Shown: in pieces, positions 9,169-17,655 of the stretch | Layout: every line of letters starts with the position of its first letter | Numbering within the stretch: the first letter of the stretch is position 1 | Source of the DNA: Hypericibacter terrae | Lineage (GTDB): Bacteria; Pseudomonadota; Alphaproteobacteria; Dongiales; Dongiaceae | Length of the DNA stretch: 64,000 nt | Reading direction: 5' to 3' | Assembly: GCF_008728855.1 (NCBI RefSeq) | Contig: NZ_CP042906.1 | Coordinates: forward strand, 558,001-622,000 | Made by a program: the position numbers and the translations under genes | The notes under the pieces: model-generated | What the model saw: only the letters and a program-made list of their open reading frames with translations | Databases searched by the model: none | Told to the model about the DNA's origin: nothing

Positions 9169-10896
9169 TCAGGCCTTCACGCCCATCCGCCACATGATGA
9201 AGCGCTGCTGGGCGACCGAGAGCGTGTTGTTCCAGGCCCAGTAGATCACCAGGCCGGCGGTGTACTGGCCCAGCATGAAGGTGAAGATGACCGGCAGCAG
9301 CGACATGATGCGCGCCTGCACCGGATCGGGCGGCGCCGGATTGAGGCGCTGCTGCATCCACATGGTGAAGCCCATGACCAGCGGCCAGACGCCGATGCTG
9401 AGGAGGTTGAGCGGCCCCAGATCGGGAACGTGGTAGGGCAGCAGCCCGAAGAGATTCAAGACCGAGGTCGGATCCTTCGCCGACAGATCCTTGATCCAGC
9501 CGAAGAAGGGCGCGTGGCGCATCTCGATGGTGACGAACAGCACCTTGTAGAGCGAGAAGAAGATCGGGATCTGCACCAGGATCGGCAGACAGCCGGCGGC
9601 AGGATTGACCTTCTCCTTCTTGTAGAGGGCCATGATCTCCTGCTGCATGCGCGCCTTGTCGTCCTTGAAGCGCTCCTTCATCTTCGTCATTTCGGGCCCG
9701 AGCGCCTTCATCTTGCTCATGGCCTTGTAGGACTTGTTGGCGAGCGGGAACAGGATCAGCCGGATCAGCACCGTCAGCAGCATGATGGCGACGCCGAAAT
9801 TCCCGACCAGCCCGTAGAGGAAGTCGAGCACGCGGAAGATCGGCTTGGTCAGGAAGTAGAGATAGCCGAAATCGACCGCGCGATCGAACAGCGGGATCTT
9901 GTACTCGTCGCCATATTTGTCGAGCAGGCTGACGACCTTGGCGCCGGCGAACAGCTGGGTGCTGTTCTCGGCCGACGCACCCGCGGCCAACGGCGTTGCC
10001 TCGCCGCGATAGTCGGCCTGGTAGAGGTCGGTCGTGCCCGCGAGCGTATGGCTGAAGCGGGCCGTGATCTTGGCCGCCTGGTCGGGAACCAGCGCCACCA
10101 GCCAATATTTGTCGGTGATGCCGAGCCAGCCGCCGGTCGAGCTGTAATTGATCTGCTTCTTCTCGCGGATGTCCTTGTAGGAGACATTGTCGACGAGGGA
10201 GCCGTCCAGCACGCCGAGGAGGCCCTCATGCAGAATGTAGTAGTTGAGCAGATGGGGCGTGCCGTGGCGCGCGATCAGGCCGTAGGGGAAGAGCGTGACG
10301 GTCTGGCCGCTGTCGTTCTGGACGCGCTGCGTCACCTTGAACATGAAGTTCTCGTCGAGCTCGAAGCGGCGCTCGAACTTGAGGCCCTGGCCGTTGTCCC
10401 AGGTGAGGGTGACGGTCTGGCCCGGCGCCAACTGGTCGCCCTGCGCCTGCCAGACGGTATCGGGACCGGGCAGCACGACGCCGGGCTCCTGCGGGACCCA
10501 GCCGAAATCCGCGTAATAGGCGTTGGCGGCGCCCACCGGCGACAACAGGATGATGTTGGGCGATGTCGGATCGACCGTCTCGCGATAGTCGTTGAGCACC
10601 AGATCGTCGAGGCGCCCGCCCTTGAGGTCAATCGAGCCGGTGAGGCGCGGCGAATGGATGGCGATGCGGCTCGTGGCGGCGATCACCTGGCCGCGATCGG
10701 CCAGCGGCTGCTCGGAGGCGGCCGCGGGCGCGCTGGGCGCGGCGCTGCCGTCGGCGGTCGTCCCGGTTCCGGTCGAGGTGGTCTGCGTGGCGACAGGAGC
10801 GGGCTTGGGCGGGAAGAAGACCGCCGTCACCACCTGCGAGCCGATCAGGATCGCGACCGAGACGGCGATCGCGATGATGAGATTGCGTTGTTCCAT
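9169..10896 (-). CDS. yidC: Membrane protein insertase YidC
   Basis: YidC inserts and folds inner-membrane proteins, alone or with SecYEG. The 575-aa protein has an N-terminal membrane anchor (MEQRNLIIAIAVSVAILIGS), a large periplasmic domain (about residues 60 to 340) and the conserved five-helix insertase core starting near YGLVGNFGVAIMLLTVLIR. The cytoplasmic coiled hairpin includes SKMKALGPEMTKMKERFKDD. The core arginine is in LTVLIRLILFPLANKSYKAM, and the conserved end is WRMGVKA. It has family-typical length and position, downstream of yidD. Confidence 0.97.
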   Translation of the reverse strand: MEQRNLIIAIAVSVAILIGSQVVTAVFFPPKPAPVATQTTSTGTGTTADGSAAPSAPAAASEQPLADRGQVIAATSRIAIHSPRLTGSIDLKGGRLDDLVLNDYRETVDPTSPNIILLSPVGAANAYYADFGWVPQEPGVVLPGPDTVWQAQGDQLAPGQTVTLTWDNGQGLKFERRFELDENFMFKVTQRVQNDSGQTVTLFPYGLIARHGTPHLLNYYILHEGLLGVLDGSLVDNVSYKDIREKKQINYSSTGGWLGITDKYWLVALVPDQAAKITARFSHTLAGTTDLYQADYRGEATPLAAGASAENSTQLFAGAKVVSLLDKYGDEYKIPLFDRAVDFGYLYFLTKPIFRVLDFLYGLVGNFGVAIMLLTVLIRLILFPLANKSYKAMSKMKALGPEMTKMKERFKDDKARMQQEIMALYKKEKVNPAAGCLPILVQIPIFFSLYKVLFVTIEMRHAPFFGWIKDLSAKDPTSVLNLFGLLPYHVPDLGPLNLLSIGVWPLVMGFTMWMQQRLNPAPPDPVQARIMSLLPVIFTFMLGQYTAGLVIYWAWNNTLSVAQQRFIMWRMGVKA

Positions 10897-10925
10897 GAGG
10901 GACCGGGCCAGAACTCGTCAGTAGG

Positions 10926-11210
10926 TCAAAAGGAGGGAGAGCGGCGCTCGGGACGGGCGAGCCGTCCGCAGAGCTGCCGCCATGAGAAGGTTGGGGGCAC
11001 GGGGTCGTATCCATGACCGCCCCAGGGATTGCAGCGCAACAGCCGCCAGGCCGTCAGCGCCAGGCCGGCCAGCACGCCATGATGCTTGAAGGCCTCGATG
11101 CCGTAATGGGAGCAGCTCGGTTCGAAGCGGCAGGAGCGCGGCAGCAGCGGCCCGACCAGAAGCTGGTAGGCCCGGATCATGCCGATGCAGAGCCAACGCG
11201 CCGCCTTCAT
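10926..11210 (-). CDS. yidD: Membrane protein insertion efficiency factor YidD
   Basis: A small membrane-associated protein helping membrane-protein insertion, conserved between rnpA and yidC. Diagnostic segments are LPRSCRFEPSCSHYGIEA with its three Cys and CNPWGGHGYDPVP. The ATG at 11210 (MKAARWLCIGMIRAYQ) is preferred over the one at 11219, which lies three codons upstream (MEGM). The protein is about 94 aa. Spacing to rnpA is 28 bp. Confidence 0.94.
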   Translation of the reverse strand: MKAARWLCIGMIRAYQLLVGPLLPRSCRFEPSCSHYGIEAFKHHGVLAGLALTAWRLLRCNPWGGHGYDPVPPTFSWRQLCGRLARPERRSPSF

Positions 11211-11238
11211 CCCTTCCACCCCGTTTCGATCCGGTCGT

Positions 11239-11631
11239 TCAATGCCGGATCCGATAGAGCTTCAGCTGCTTCAGCCCGGCCGAAAGGTCGGCCAGGAGAT
11301 CGCCATAGGCCCGCGTCAACGTTCCGGCCCGCGCGACCAGGACATAATCATGATCGGACGCCGCATGGGCCCGCATGATCGTCTCGCTCGCGGCCTTGAG
11401 CCGGCGCCGCGCCCGGTTGCGCGCGACCGCGTTGCCGACCTTGCGACTGGCGGTGAAGCCGATCCGCAAGGCCGCCTCGCCGCCGACCGAATCGACCGGG
11501 ACGGCGGATGGGCTGCCGTCGGTCGAATGTCTGCGGGCCTGCAGGATTAGTCCCGGCGCGACGAACTTTCGTCCGCTCGCCGCGACCGCCAGGAATTCCT
11601 GGCGCCGCTTCAATCTTGCGAGCTGCGCCAA
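11239..11631 (-). CDS. rnpA: Ribonuclease P protein component
   Basis: The protein subunit of RNase P, which supports the catalytic RNA in maturing tRNA 5' ends. The core motif is present as RIGFTASRKVGNAVARNRARRR, and the N-terminal LKRRQEFLAVAASG block is family-typical. No ATG is available at a sensible position. A TTG at 11631 gives a 130-aa protein starting LAQLARLKRRQEF and leaves 16 bp to the rpmH stop; a second TTG at 11613 is also possible. The longer frame from 11760 runs through rpmH and is not credible. It is part of the rpmH-rnpA-yidD-yidC operon. Confidence 0.92.
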   Translation of the reverse strand: MAQLARLKRRQEFLAVAASGRKFVAPGLILQARRHSTDGSPSAVPVDSVGGEAALRIGFTASRKVGNAVARNRARRRLKAASETIMRAHAASDHDYVLVARAGTLTRAYGDLLADLSAGLKQLKLYRIRH

Positions 11632-11647
11632 GGGAGGCTCGAACGGC

Positions 11648-11782
11648 TTAAGCGCTGAGGCGCTTGCGGCCCTTGGCGCGACGCGACGAGATGACTTTGC
11701 GGCCGCCCACAGTCGCCATGCGGGAGCGGAAGCCATGCCGGCGCTTGCGGACGAGCACACTGGGTTGGTAGGTGCGCTTCAC
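11648..11782 (-). CDS. rpmH: 50S ribosomal protein L34
   Basis: Ribosomal protein L34, 44 aa, highly basic, with [20 protein letters not shown] at the N-terminus and [18 protein letters not shown] at the end. The start codon is GTG at 11782; no in-frame ATG is available at the family N-terminus. It is the first gene of the operon that continues with rnpA. It is short and on a non-ATG start, so easily missed. Confidence 0.97.
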   Translation of the reverse strand: MKRTYQPSVLVRKRRHGFRSRMATVGGRKVISSRRAKGRKRLSA

Positions 11783-11829
11783 GATTAAGTCTCCGAAATC
11801 TCGGGAAAGCTTGGGTAAATTGCCGGCGC

Positions 11830-11858
11830 TGTATAAGGGCTGGGCGCGCCTGAGTCAA
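11830..11858 (-). promoter_or_regulatory. Sigma70-type promoter of the rpmH operon
   Basis: On the minus strand TTGACT (11858-11853) and TATACA (11835-11830) are separated by exactly 17 bases, close to the sigma70 consensus. The -10 box lies 48 bases upstream of the rpmH GTG. Position and quality fit a strong promoter driving the rpmH-rnpA-yidD-yidC-engB-argB unit. Confidence 0.75.
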
Positions 11859-11901
11859 CGATAGCCGGTCGGTCGGCGTCCCGCGGGACGTCCGATATAG
11901 G

Positions 11902-11916
11902 TGAGTAAATTACTCA
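11902..11916. promoter_or_regulatory. 15-bp perfect palindrome in AT-rich intergenic patch
   Basis: TGAGTAA-A-TTACTCA is a perfect palindrome in an AT-rich island inside GC-rich DNA, bracketed by GATATA (11894-11899) and TATATC (11924-11929). It lies in the 392-bp space between the divergent rpmH and TVP38-family genes, upstream of the rpmH promoter. It looks like a binding site for a dimeric regulator; the factor is unknown. The rest of this space (11930-12174) shows nothing further I can support. Confidence 0.5.
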
Positions 11917-12174
11917 GTTACTTTATATCCCATCTGAGTCATCCTGGGGACGCTGTCGGCGATCCCCGTGGAGGGCGTTTCATAGAGGCTTTTGCGGCTT
12001 GCCGATAGGGGCTGACTTTCCGCCGTTATCCGGCCCTTTCGAAAGCCGGACGCGCGACCGGCCCGTCGCCCCCTGCGCTATGGCGTTGGGGGGCGGGAGA
12101 GTGTTAGAGGGGCGCGCAGCTTCTCCAGCCGGGTGGCGATTCGGGCCGTCGGGCCTTCCGGGACAGGATGACGC

Positions 12175-12978
12175 ATGGCCGACGACCGAGAGCCTGCCGG
12201 CCTGACGCCGGGTTCGCCCACTCACCTCGAGCTGGACGAGCCGGCCCTGGCGAAGATGGAACGGCCGCTCTGGCATCGGGCCGTGGCCCTGCTGGCCGGC
12301 CTCGCGCTGCTCGCCGGCGGCGTCGCCTTCGGGCTCAACCGTTATTTCGACTGGAACACGCTGCAGACGCATCGCGACGAGCTGCGGATGCTGGTCGAAT
12401 CCTACTGGTATCTCGTGATCCCGGTTTATCTGCTGCTCTATTCGGTCATCGTGGTGAGCTCGGTCCCCGGCTGCGTGGTCATGACCATCGTCGGCGGATT
12501 CCTGTTCGGCCAGATCTTCGGCAGCCTGCTGGCCGTAACGGGTGCCACGATGGGTGCCACCATCGTCTTCGTCGTGGCCCGCGGCGCGCTGGGTCCCTGG
12601 ATCCGTCGGCGCGCGGGCCCGTGGATCGTCAAGATCGAGCGCGGCTTCGCGGAAAACGGCATGAGCTTTCTCCTGGTGCTGCGGCTGATTCCGCTCTTCC
12701 CCTTCTTCATCCTGAATCTGGTGCTGCCTTTCGTCGGTCTGCCCCTGCGCCGCTATGTGCTCGGAACCTTCCTCGGAATCCTGCCGGCCAATTTCTTCTA
12801 TGCCAGCTTCGGCGCGGGGCTCGGCGTCTTCTTCGATCGCGGCGACAAGGTGAGCTGGCACTCGGTCCTCACGCCGGAAATGATCATGGGGCTGAGCGGC
12901 CTGGCGGTGCTGGCGCTGCTCCCGGTGCTCTACAAATACTGGCAGCGCCGCCGCCGCCAGACACGCGGTCAGGCTTGA
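12175..12978 (+). CDS. TVP38/TMEM64 (DedA-superfamily) membrane protein
   Basis: A 267-aa inner-membrane protein of the TVP38/TMEM64 (SNARE-associated, VTT domain) family, some members of which are lipid scramblases or transporters. Features are an N-terminal membrane helix (about residues 37-57), the re-entrant VTT block SSVPGCVVMTIVGGFLFGQ, and the second half with RLIPLFPFFILNLVLPFVGL and LGTFLGILPANFFYASFGAG. The substrate is unknown. The flavin disulfide reductase starts 12 bp downstream. In many proteobacteria a TVP38 gene is adjacent to, or fused with, a mercuric-reductase-like gene, which this pairing repeats. Confidence 0.88.
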   Translation: MADDREPAGLTPGSPTHLELDEPALAKMERPLWHRAVALLAGLALLAGGVAFGLNRYFDWNTLQTHRDELRMLVESYWYLVIPVYLLLYSVIVVSSVPGCVVMTIVGGFLFGQIFGSLLAVTGATMGATIVFVVARGALGPWIRRRAGPWIVKIERGFAENGMSFLLVLRLIPLFPFFILNLVLPFVGLPLRRYVLGTFLGILPANFFYASFGAGLGVFFDRGDKVSWHSVLTPEMIMGLSGLAVLALLPVLYKYWQRRRRQTRGQA

Positions 12979-12989
12979 GGCCCGCGTCC

Positions 12990-14417
12990 ATGCCCGAGCG
13001 CATCAGCGTGGATCTCTGTGTCGTCGGCGCCGGTTCGGGTGGCCTCACGATCGCGGCCGCCGGCGCGCAGCTCGGCCTCTCCACCGTTCTGGTCGAAGGC
13101 GCGGCGATGGGCGGCGATTGCCTCAACAGCGGCTGCGTGCCCTCCAAGGCTTTGATCGCCGCGGCGCGGGCCGCGACTCAGCATCGGCACAGTGCCGCCT
13201 TCGGCATCAGCTACGATCCGCCGCGGATCGACTTCGCGCGCGTGCGCGCTCACGTGAAAGAGGCGATCGACTCCATCGCGCCGCATGATTCGCAGGCGCG
13301 CTGCGAGGGTCTCGGCGTGCGCGTGATCCGCGCCATGGCGCGCTTCACGGGGCCCGATCGCCTGGCGGCCGGCGACACCGAGATCGTGGCGCGGCGTTTC
13401 TGTCTTGCCACCGGCGCCCATCCCCTGCGGCCGCCGATCTCCGGCCTCGATCGGGTTCCCCATCGCACCCATCTCGAGATCTTCGACCTGGCCGAATTGC
13501 CCTCGCATCTTCTGGTGATCGGCGGGGGCGCCGTCGGCTGCGAGCTGGGTCAGGCCTTTCGGCGCCTGGGCGCCGCGGTCACGATCCTGGAGGCGAAGCG
13601 GATTCTCGGCGACGAGGATCCGGAGCTGGTCGAAGTGATTCGTCGGCGTCTGAAAAGCGAGGGGATCGACCTGCGCGAAGGGGTTGCGGTGACCGGGGTC
13701 GCGAGCGCCGGCGCGGGCCTTCGCGTCACGCTCGGGGAGGGAGCCGGCATCGCGACGCTCGACGGCTCGCATCTGCTGCTGGCGGCCGGCCGCGTTCCGG
13801 CCAGCGATGGCCTCGGGCTGGAGGCGGCGGGAGTCGCCTGCGACGGCAAGGCGATCAGGATCGATCGGCGCTGCCGCACCTCGAACCGGCGCATCTTTGC
13901 CATCGGCGACGTGACCGGCGGGCCGCAATCCACCCATTGGGCCACGCACCAGGCCATGGTCGCGATCCGATCGATGATGTTCCGGCTGCCGGCGCGGACA
14001 CGGCCTGTGATCCTGCCGCGCGTCACCTTCACCGATCCCGAGCTCGCGCAGGTCGGCCTGACCGAGGCCGAGGCGCGGTCGGCCGGCCATGCGCAGCTCG
14101 TTGTCCGCCGTTTCCCCTTTGCCGAGCTCGATCGCGGGGAGACTGACCGGAACACCGCAGGATTCATCAAGCTCGTGGCTACGCCCCAGGGCAGGATCAT
14201 CGGCGCCGGAATCGCGGGCGCGTCGGCGGGTGAGCTCATTCACAGCTGGAGCCTCGCGCTCGCCTCGGGTTTGTCCTTGCGCGCCTTCACCGAGATGATC
14301 ACGGCCTATCCAACCTTGAGCGAAATCAGCAAACGCGTCGCGGGCGGTTTCTACGCCCAACGGATGCTCACCGAGCGCACGCGCCGCTGGGTCCGGTGGC
14401 TTGCGCGATGGCCATGA
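12990..14417 (+). CDS. Mercuric-reductase-like FAD/NAD(P)-disulfide oxidoreductase
   Basis: A 475-aa class I pyridine nucleotide-disulfide oxidoreductase. The FAD-binding GAGSGG motif is near residue 14 and the redox-active pair is in GGDCLNSGCVPSKA. The NAD(P) Rossmann motif is GGGAVGCELGQAF, the second FAD contact is IFAIGDVTGG, and the dimerisation domain is at the C-terminus. The catalytic His-Glu of lipoamide dehydrogenases is not in its usual HAHPT form; here the sequence reads MITAYPTLSE, as in the reductases that accompany TVP38 proteins. It lacks the C-terminal CysCys of true MerA, so mercury reduction is not implied. The stop overlaps the next gene's ATG (ATGA). Confidence 0.9.
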   Translation: MPERISVDLCVVGAGSGGLTIAAAGAQLGLSTVLVEGAAMGGDCLNSGCVPSKALIAAARAATQHRHSAAFGISYDPPRIDFARVRAHVKEAIDSIAPHDSQARCEGLGVRVIRAMARFTGPDRLAAGDTEIVARRFCLATGAHPLRPPISGLDRVPHRTHLEIFDLAELPSHLLVIGGGAVGCELGQAFRRLGAAVTILEAKRILGDEDPELVEVIRRRLKSEGIDLREGVAVTGVASAGAGLRVTLGEGAGIATLDGSHLLLAAGRVPASDGLGLEAAGVACDGKAIRIDRRCRTSNRRIFAIGDVTGGPQSTHWATHQAMVAIRSMMFRLPARTRPVILPRVTFTDPELAQVGLTEAEARSAGHAQLVVRRFPFAELDRGETDRNTAGFIKLVATPQGRIIGAGIAGASAGELIHSWSLALASGLSLRAFTEMITAYPTLSEISKRVAGGFYAQRMLTERTRRWVRWLARWP

Positions 14418-15811
14418 ACCGTCCCCGTCCGAAGCTGCCGGTCCTGTGGCACAGCCTGTCGGCGCGGCTGCTGGTGCTGACGATCGCCTTCGTGATGGTG
14501 AGCGAGGTGCTGATCTTCGTGCCCTCGATCGCCTCCTTCCGCCTGAAATATCTGGAGGAGCGGCTCGCCGCCGCCAACATCGCGGTCCTGGCGCTGCTGG
14601 CCACGCCCGACGCGATGGTGAGCGACGAGCTCGAGATGGAGTTGCTGAGCCAGGCCGGCGCCTATGTGATCGGCATGAAGCGTCCGGACGGCAAGAAGCT
14701 GATGCTGGGCATGGAAGACAAGGTGCCGGCGATCGATGCGCAATTCGACCTGCGCCAGCATGGCCTGTTCCGCTCCGTCCGCGATGCGGTGGTGGCATTG
14801 GTCCAGGGCCGCAACCGGATATTGCGCGTAGTCGGAGTCTCGCCGCGCCATAACGAGACCGAGGTCGAGATCGTGATCGACGAGGCGCCGCTGCATGACG
14901 CCATGCTCGATTATGGCGCGCAGATCCTGGCGGTCTCGATCGTGATCTCGCTGGTCACCGCGAGTCTCGTCTATCTGGCGCTCCAATGGTGGATGGTGCG
15001 CCCGATCCGGCGCATGACCGAAAGCATGATCGCCTTCCGCGGCGATCCCGAGGATCTCTCCCGTCCCTTGCGGGTCGAGCGGCGTTCCGACGAGATCGGC
15101 GTCGCCCAGGCCGAACTGGCCGAGATGCAGGCCGGGTTGCGCGCGTCGCTGCAGCAGAAGACGCGTCTCGCGGCGCTGGGCACCGCGGTCACCAAGATCA
15201 GCCACGATCTTCGCAATATGCTGGCGACGGCGCAGCTGGTGTCGGACCGGCTGGTTTCCAGCGCCGATCCGCAGGTCAAGCGCGCGGCCCCCACGCTGGT
15301 GGCGGCCATCGACCGTGCCGTCGATCTCTGCACCCGCACCCTCGATTTCACCCGCGAGGGCCCGGTGCGGCTCGACTATCGGCGCTTCGCGCTCAAGGGA
15401 CTGATCCATGAGATCGGTGCCGACGGGTTCGCCAATGGCAAGACCGAGCTCGTCGATGCGGTCGGCGATATCGAGCTCGAGGCCGATCGCGACCAGCTCT
15501 ATCGCGTGCTTGCCAATCTGGTGCGCAACGCGTCCGAAGCGGGCGCGGTCGAGGTGACCGTCTCGGCCGCGACCGAAGGCGAGCGCGTCATCATCGAGGT
15601 GCGCGATAACGGCCCCGGCCTGGCGCCGCGGGCGCGGCAGAATCTCTTCACGCCCTTCGCCGGCTCGGGCCGGGCGGGCGGCTCGGGCCTCGGCCTCGCC
15701 ATCGCCCGCGAACTGGCGCACGCCCATGGCGGCGATCTCTCGCTCGTCAGCAGCGATGCCGGCGGGACCCTGTTCCGCATCGATCTGCCGGCCCGCAGGC
15801 CCGCCGCCTGA
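14414..15811 (+). CDS. Sensor histidine kinase (orphan)
   Basis: A 465-aa membrane sensor kinase. One transmembrane segment lies near residues 16-38 and a second near 170-190, enclosing a periplasmic sensor region of about 130 residues, followed by a HAMP-like linker. The phosphoacceptor is His264 in KISHDLRNML. The ATP domain shows the N box LVRNASEAG, the G1 box DNGPGLAP and the G2 box GSGLGLAIARELA. ATG 14414 overlaps the upstream TGA as ATGA, implying translational coupling with the reductase gene. No response regulator gene is adjacent, so its partner lies elsewhere. Confidence 0.92.
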   Translation: MNRPRPKLPVLWHSLSARLLVLTIAFVMVSEVLIFVPSIASFRLKYLEERLAAANIAVLALLATPDAMVSDELEMELLSQAGAYVIGMKRPDGKKLMLGMEDKVPAIDAQFDLRQHGLFRSVRDAVVALVQGRNRILRVVGVSPRHNETEVEIVIDEAPLHDAMLDYGAQILAVSIVISLVTASLVYLALQWWMVRPIRRMTESMIAFRGDPEDLSRPLRVERRSDEIGVAQAELAEMQAGLRASLQQKTRLAALGTAVTKISHDLRNMLATAQLVSDRLVSSADPQVKRAAPTLVAAIDRAVDLCTRTLDFTREGPVRLDYRRFALKGLIHEIGADGFANGKTELVDAVGDIELEADRDQLYRVLANLVRNASEAGAVEVTVSAATEGERVIIEVRDNGPGLAPRARQNLFTPFAGSGRAGGSGLGLAIARELAHAHGGDLSLVSSDAGGTLFRIDLPARRPAA

Positions 15812-15990
15812 GGCCGATTTCTCGATCCGGAACAGGCCGTTGAGACGATGCCGTCGCCGCCCTGCGGCGGCGCTTGGCGCAGTTGCGCGGACCCGCCGAT
15901 CCCCTTATCTTGCCGGCGCCTGGGCCCATGGACGAATCCGCTGGTTTCGTCGGCAAGGGGTCGGGTTTGAGGTCAGAAGGAGCAAGCAAG

Positions 15991-16185
15991 ATGGGTAGCG
16001 CGTCGAGTTGGGTCCTGTCGGGACTGGTGGCGCTGATGGGCCTGGTCGGTCTTTTCGTCGCGGCGCGCGGCGGCCACTCGATGCCCTATTGGGGCGGACT
16101 GGTGTTCTTCATCTTCGCCGTGCTGTTCGTCTTCTACATGATCAAACGCGGCTTCGATCACGCCGAGCATCGCAACTCGCACTGA
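15991..16185 (+). CDS. Small two-helix membrane protein (64 aa)
   Basis: A 64-aa protein with two hydrophobic segments (about residues 7-24 and 33-51) joined by a short loop with AARGGHSMPYWGG, and a basic, His-containing C-terminal tail (KRGFDHAEHRNSH). AGAAGGAGC lies upstream of the ATG at 15991, a good ribosome binding site. I do not recognise a characterised family. The 179 bases before it hold no other gene. Confidence 0.7.
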   Translation: MGSASSWVLSGLVALMGLVGLFVAARGGHSMPYWGGLVFFIFAVLFVFYMIKRGFDHAEHRNSH

Positions 16186-16222
16186 GCGTTCGCGCCTTCG
16201 GACCGACGGACGCCTTGCGGCC

Positions 16223-17434
16223 TCAGTCGATCTGCAGCAGGAGCCCCTTGAGATAGGCGCTCTCCGGCAGGGCCGGATGAACCGGATGATCGGGCGCCGC
16301 CCCGGTCGATGCCAGGATCCGCGCCTCGCGCGCCAGGTCGTGGATCCCGCGGCGTACTTCCTCGGCGAACAGGCCCGCCTCCATATTGTGCGAGCAGGAG
16401 GCGATGAAGAGGAATCCGCCGGGCCGCACGCATTCCGCCGACAGCCGCGCCAGCTTGCGATAGGCGCGCGCGCCCTGGCCCAGATCCTTCTTCGATTTGA
16501 CGAAGGCAGGCGGGTCGGCCACCACGATGTCGAAATTCTGCCGTGACTTCACCATCGCCTCGAGCTCGGTGAAGGCGTCGGCGCGCCGGAAGCGGCAGCG
16601 CTCGGCGAGCCCGTTCAGGGCGGCGGCCTGCTCGGCGAGCGCCAGCGCCGCTTCGGAGCGATCCACGGCCGTCACTTCGCTGGCACCGGCTGCGGCCGCC
16701 GTAAGCGCAAAGCCGCCGCAATAGCTGTAGACGTCGAGTACCCGCAGGCCCTTCGCCAGCGCCGCGACCCGGGCGCGGTTCTCGCGCTGATCGAAGAACC
16801 AGCCGGTCTTCTGCCCCTCCCGCGGATCGGCGAGGAAGCGCACGCCGTTCTCCTCGAGCGACAGCGGTCCTTCCAACGCTCCCGACACCATGCGCACATA
16901 AGGCTCGAGCCCCTCGAGCTTGCGAGCCGGGCTGTCGTTGCGCAGCAGCAGGGCTTGCGGCTTGAGCACCCTGTCGATCGCGTCGGCCAGCGCGTCGAGC
17001 AGCCGCTCCATGCCGGCACTGTTGGTCTGCAGCACCAGCGTGTCGCCGAAGCGGTCGAGCACCACGCCCGGCAACCCGTCGGCTTCGGCATGGATCAGGC
17101 GATAGAACGGCTTGTCGTAGAGCCGCTCGCGCAGGGCGAGGGCCCGCTCCAGCCGCTGCGCCAGGAACAGGGCGTCGATCACGCGATGGGGATCGGCATC
17201 GAGCAGGCGGCCCGCGATCAGGCTGTGCGGGTTGAAGAGCGCGGTGCCGATCGGCCGCCCATCCTCGGCATTCACCCGCACCACCTGGCCGGGCGGCAGC
17301 GCCTTCGCCGCCGGGGTCATCTCGATCTCGTTGGAATAGATCCAGGGATGCCCCGCCAGCGCGCGCCGCTGCGAACCCTTGCGCAAGGTGATGGTCGGGC
17401 GGTCCAGGACGGGAGCGGGGCTCGGGCTGTTCAT
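16223..17434 (-). CDS. Class I SAM-dependent rRNA methyltransferase (RlmI family)
   Basis: A 403-aa RNA methyltransferase of the RlmI/YccW type, which makes 5-methylcytosine in 23S rRNA. An N-terminal PUA domain covers about residues 10-85 and a central EEHxx-like domain follows. The Rossmann methyltransferase domain shows RVLDVYSYCGGFALTAAAAG (SAM loop) and the catalytic motif DPPAFVKSKKDL. A conserved Cys is in FIASCSHNM. It is an isolated minus-strand gene convergent with the 64-aa membrane protein and followed upstream by an intergenic repeat. The exact target nucleotide is inferred from family only. Confidence 0.9.
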   Translation of the reverse strand: MNSPSPAPVLDRPTITLRKGSQRRALAGHPWIYSNEIEMTPAAKALPPGQVVRVNAEDGRPIGTALFNPHSLIAGRLLDADPHRVIDALFLAQRLERALALRERLYDKPFYRLIHAEADGLPGVVLDRFGDTLVLQTNSAGMERLLDALADAIDRVLKPQALLLRNDSPARKLEGLEPYVRMVSGALEGPLSLEENGVRFLADPREGQKTGWFFDQRENRARVAALAKGLRVLDVYSYCGGFALTAAAAGASEVTAVDRSEAALALAEQAAALNGLAERCRFRRADAFTELEAMVKSRQNFDIVVADPPAFVKSKKDLGQGARAYRKLARLSAECVRPGGFLFIASCSHNMEAGLFAEEVRRGIHDLAREARILASTGAAPDHPVHPALPESAYLKGLLLQID

Positions 17435-17493
17435 GGCGGGCGCACTCTGCCGCCTGCGCCAGGGACGGGCAAGCTTTGAGAGGGAGTCTGAGG

Positions 17494-17634
17494 CACCCCT
17501 CCCCCTTCCCCCTCCCGCAAGGGGAGGGGGCGTGGATTTTTTCTTCCCTTCACTGGATTCACGATCGGGGAAGGGGCGCGATTATTGTTAGTTCGAGCCC
17601 CCTCCCCTTGCGGGAGGGGGTAGGGGGAGGGGTG
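17494..17634. repeat. 38-bp inverted repeat pair, GC-rich intergenic element
   Basis: Two 38-base arms (17494-17531 and 17597-17634) are reverse complements with one mismatch. Each contains an inner palindrome CCCTCCCGCAAGGGGAGGG. The 65-base centre is more AT-rich (TTTTTTCTTCCC). It separates the rRNA methyltransferase and gamma-glutamyltransferase genes. The layout matches the element at 46171-46296 and is related to the one at 3262-3452, so it belongs to a dispersed palindromic repeat family in this genome. Confidence 0.85.
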
Positions 17635-17655
17635 GGCCCGGACGCGATGCTTCCG

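Noticed and set aside
12990-14417. Mercuric reductase (MerA)
   Set aside because: The CxxxxC pair is present, but the C-terminal Cys pair and the N-terminal metal-binding domain of MerA are absent; neighbours show no mer genes.
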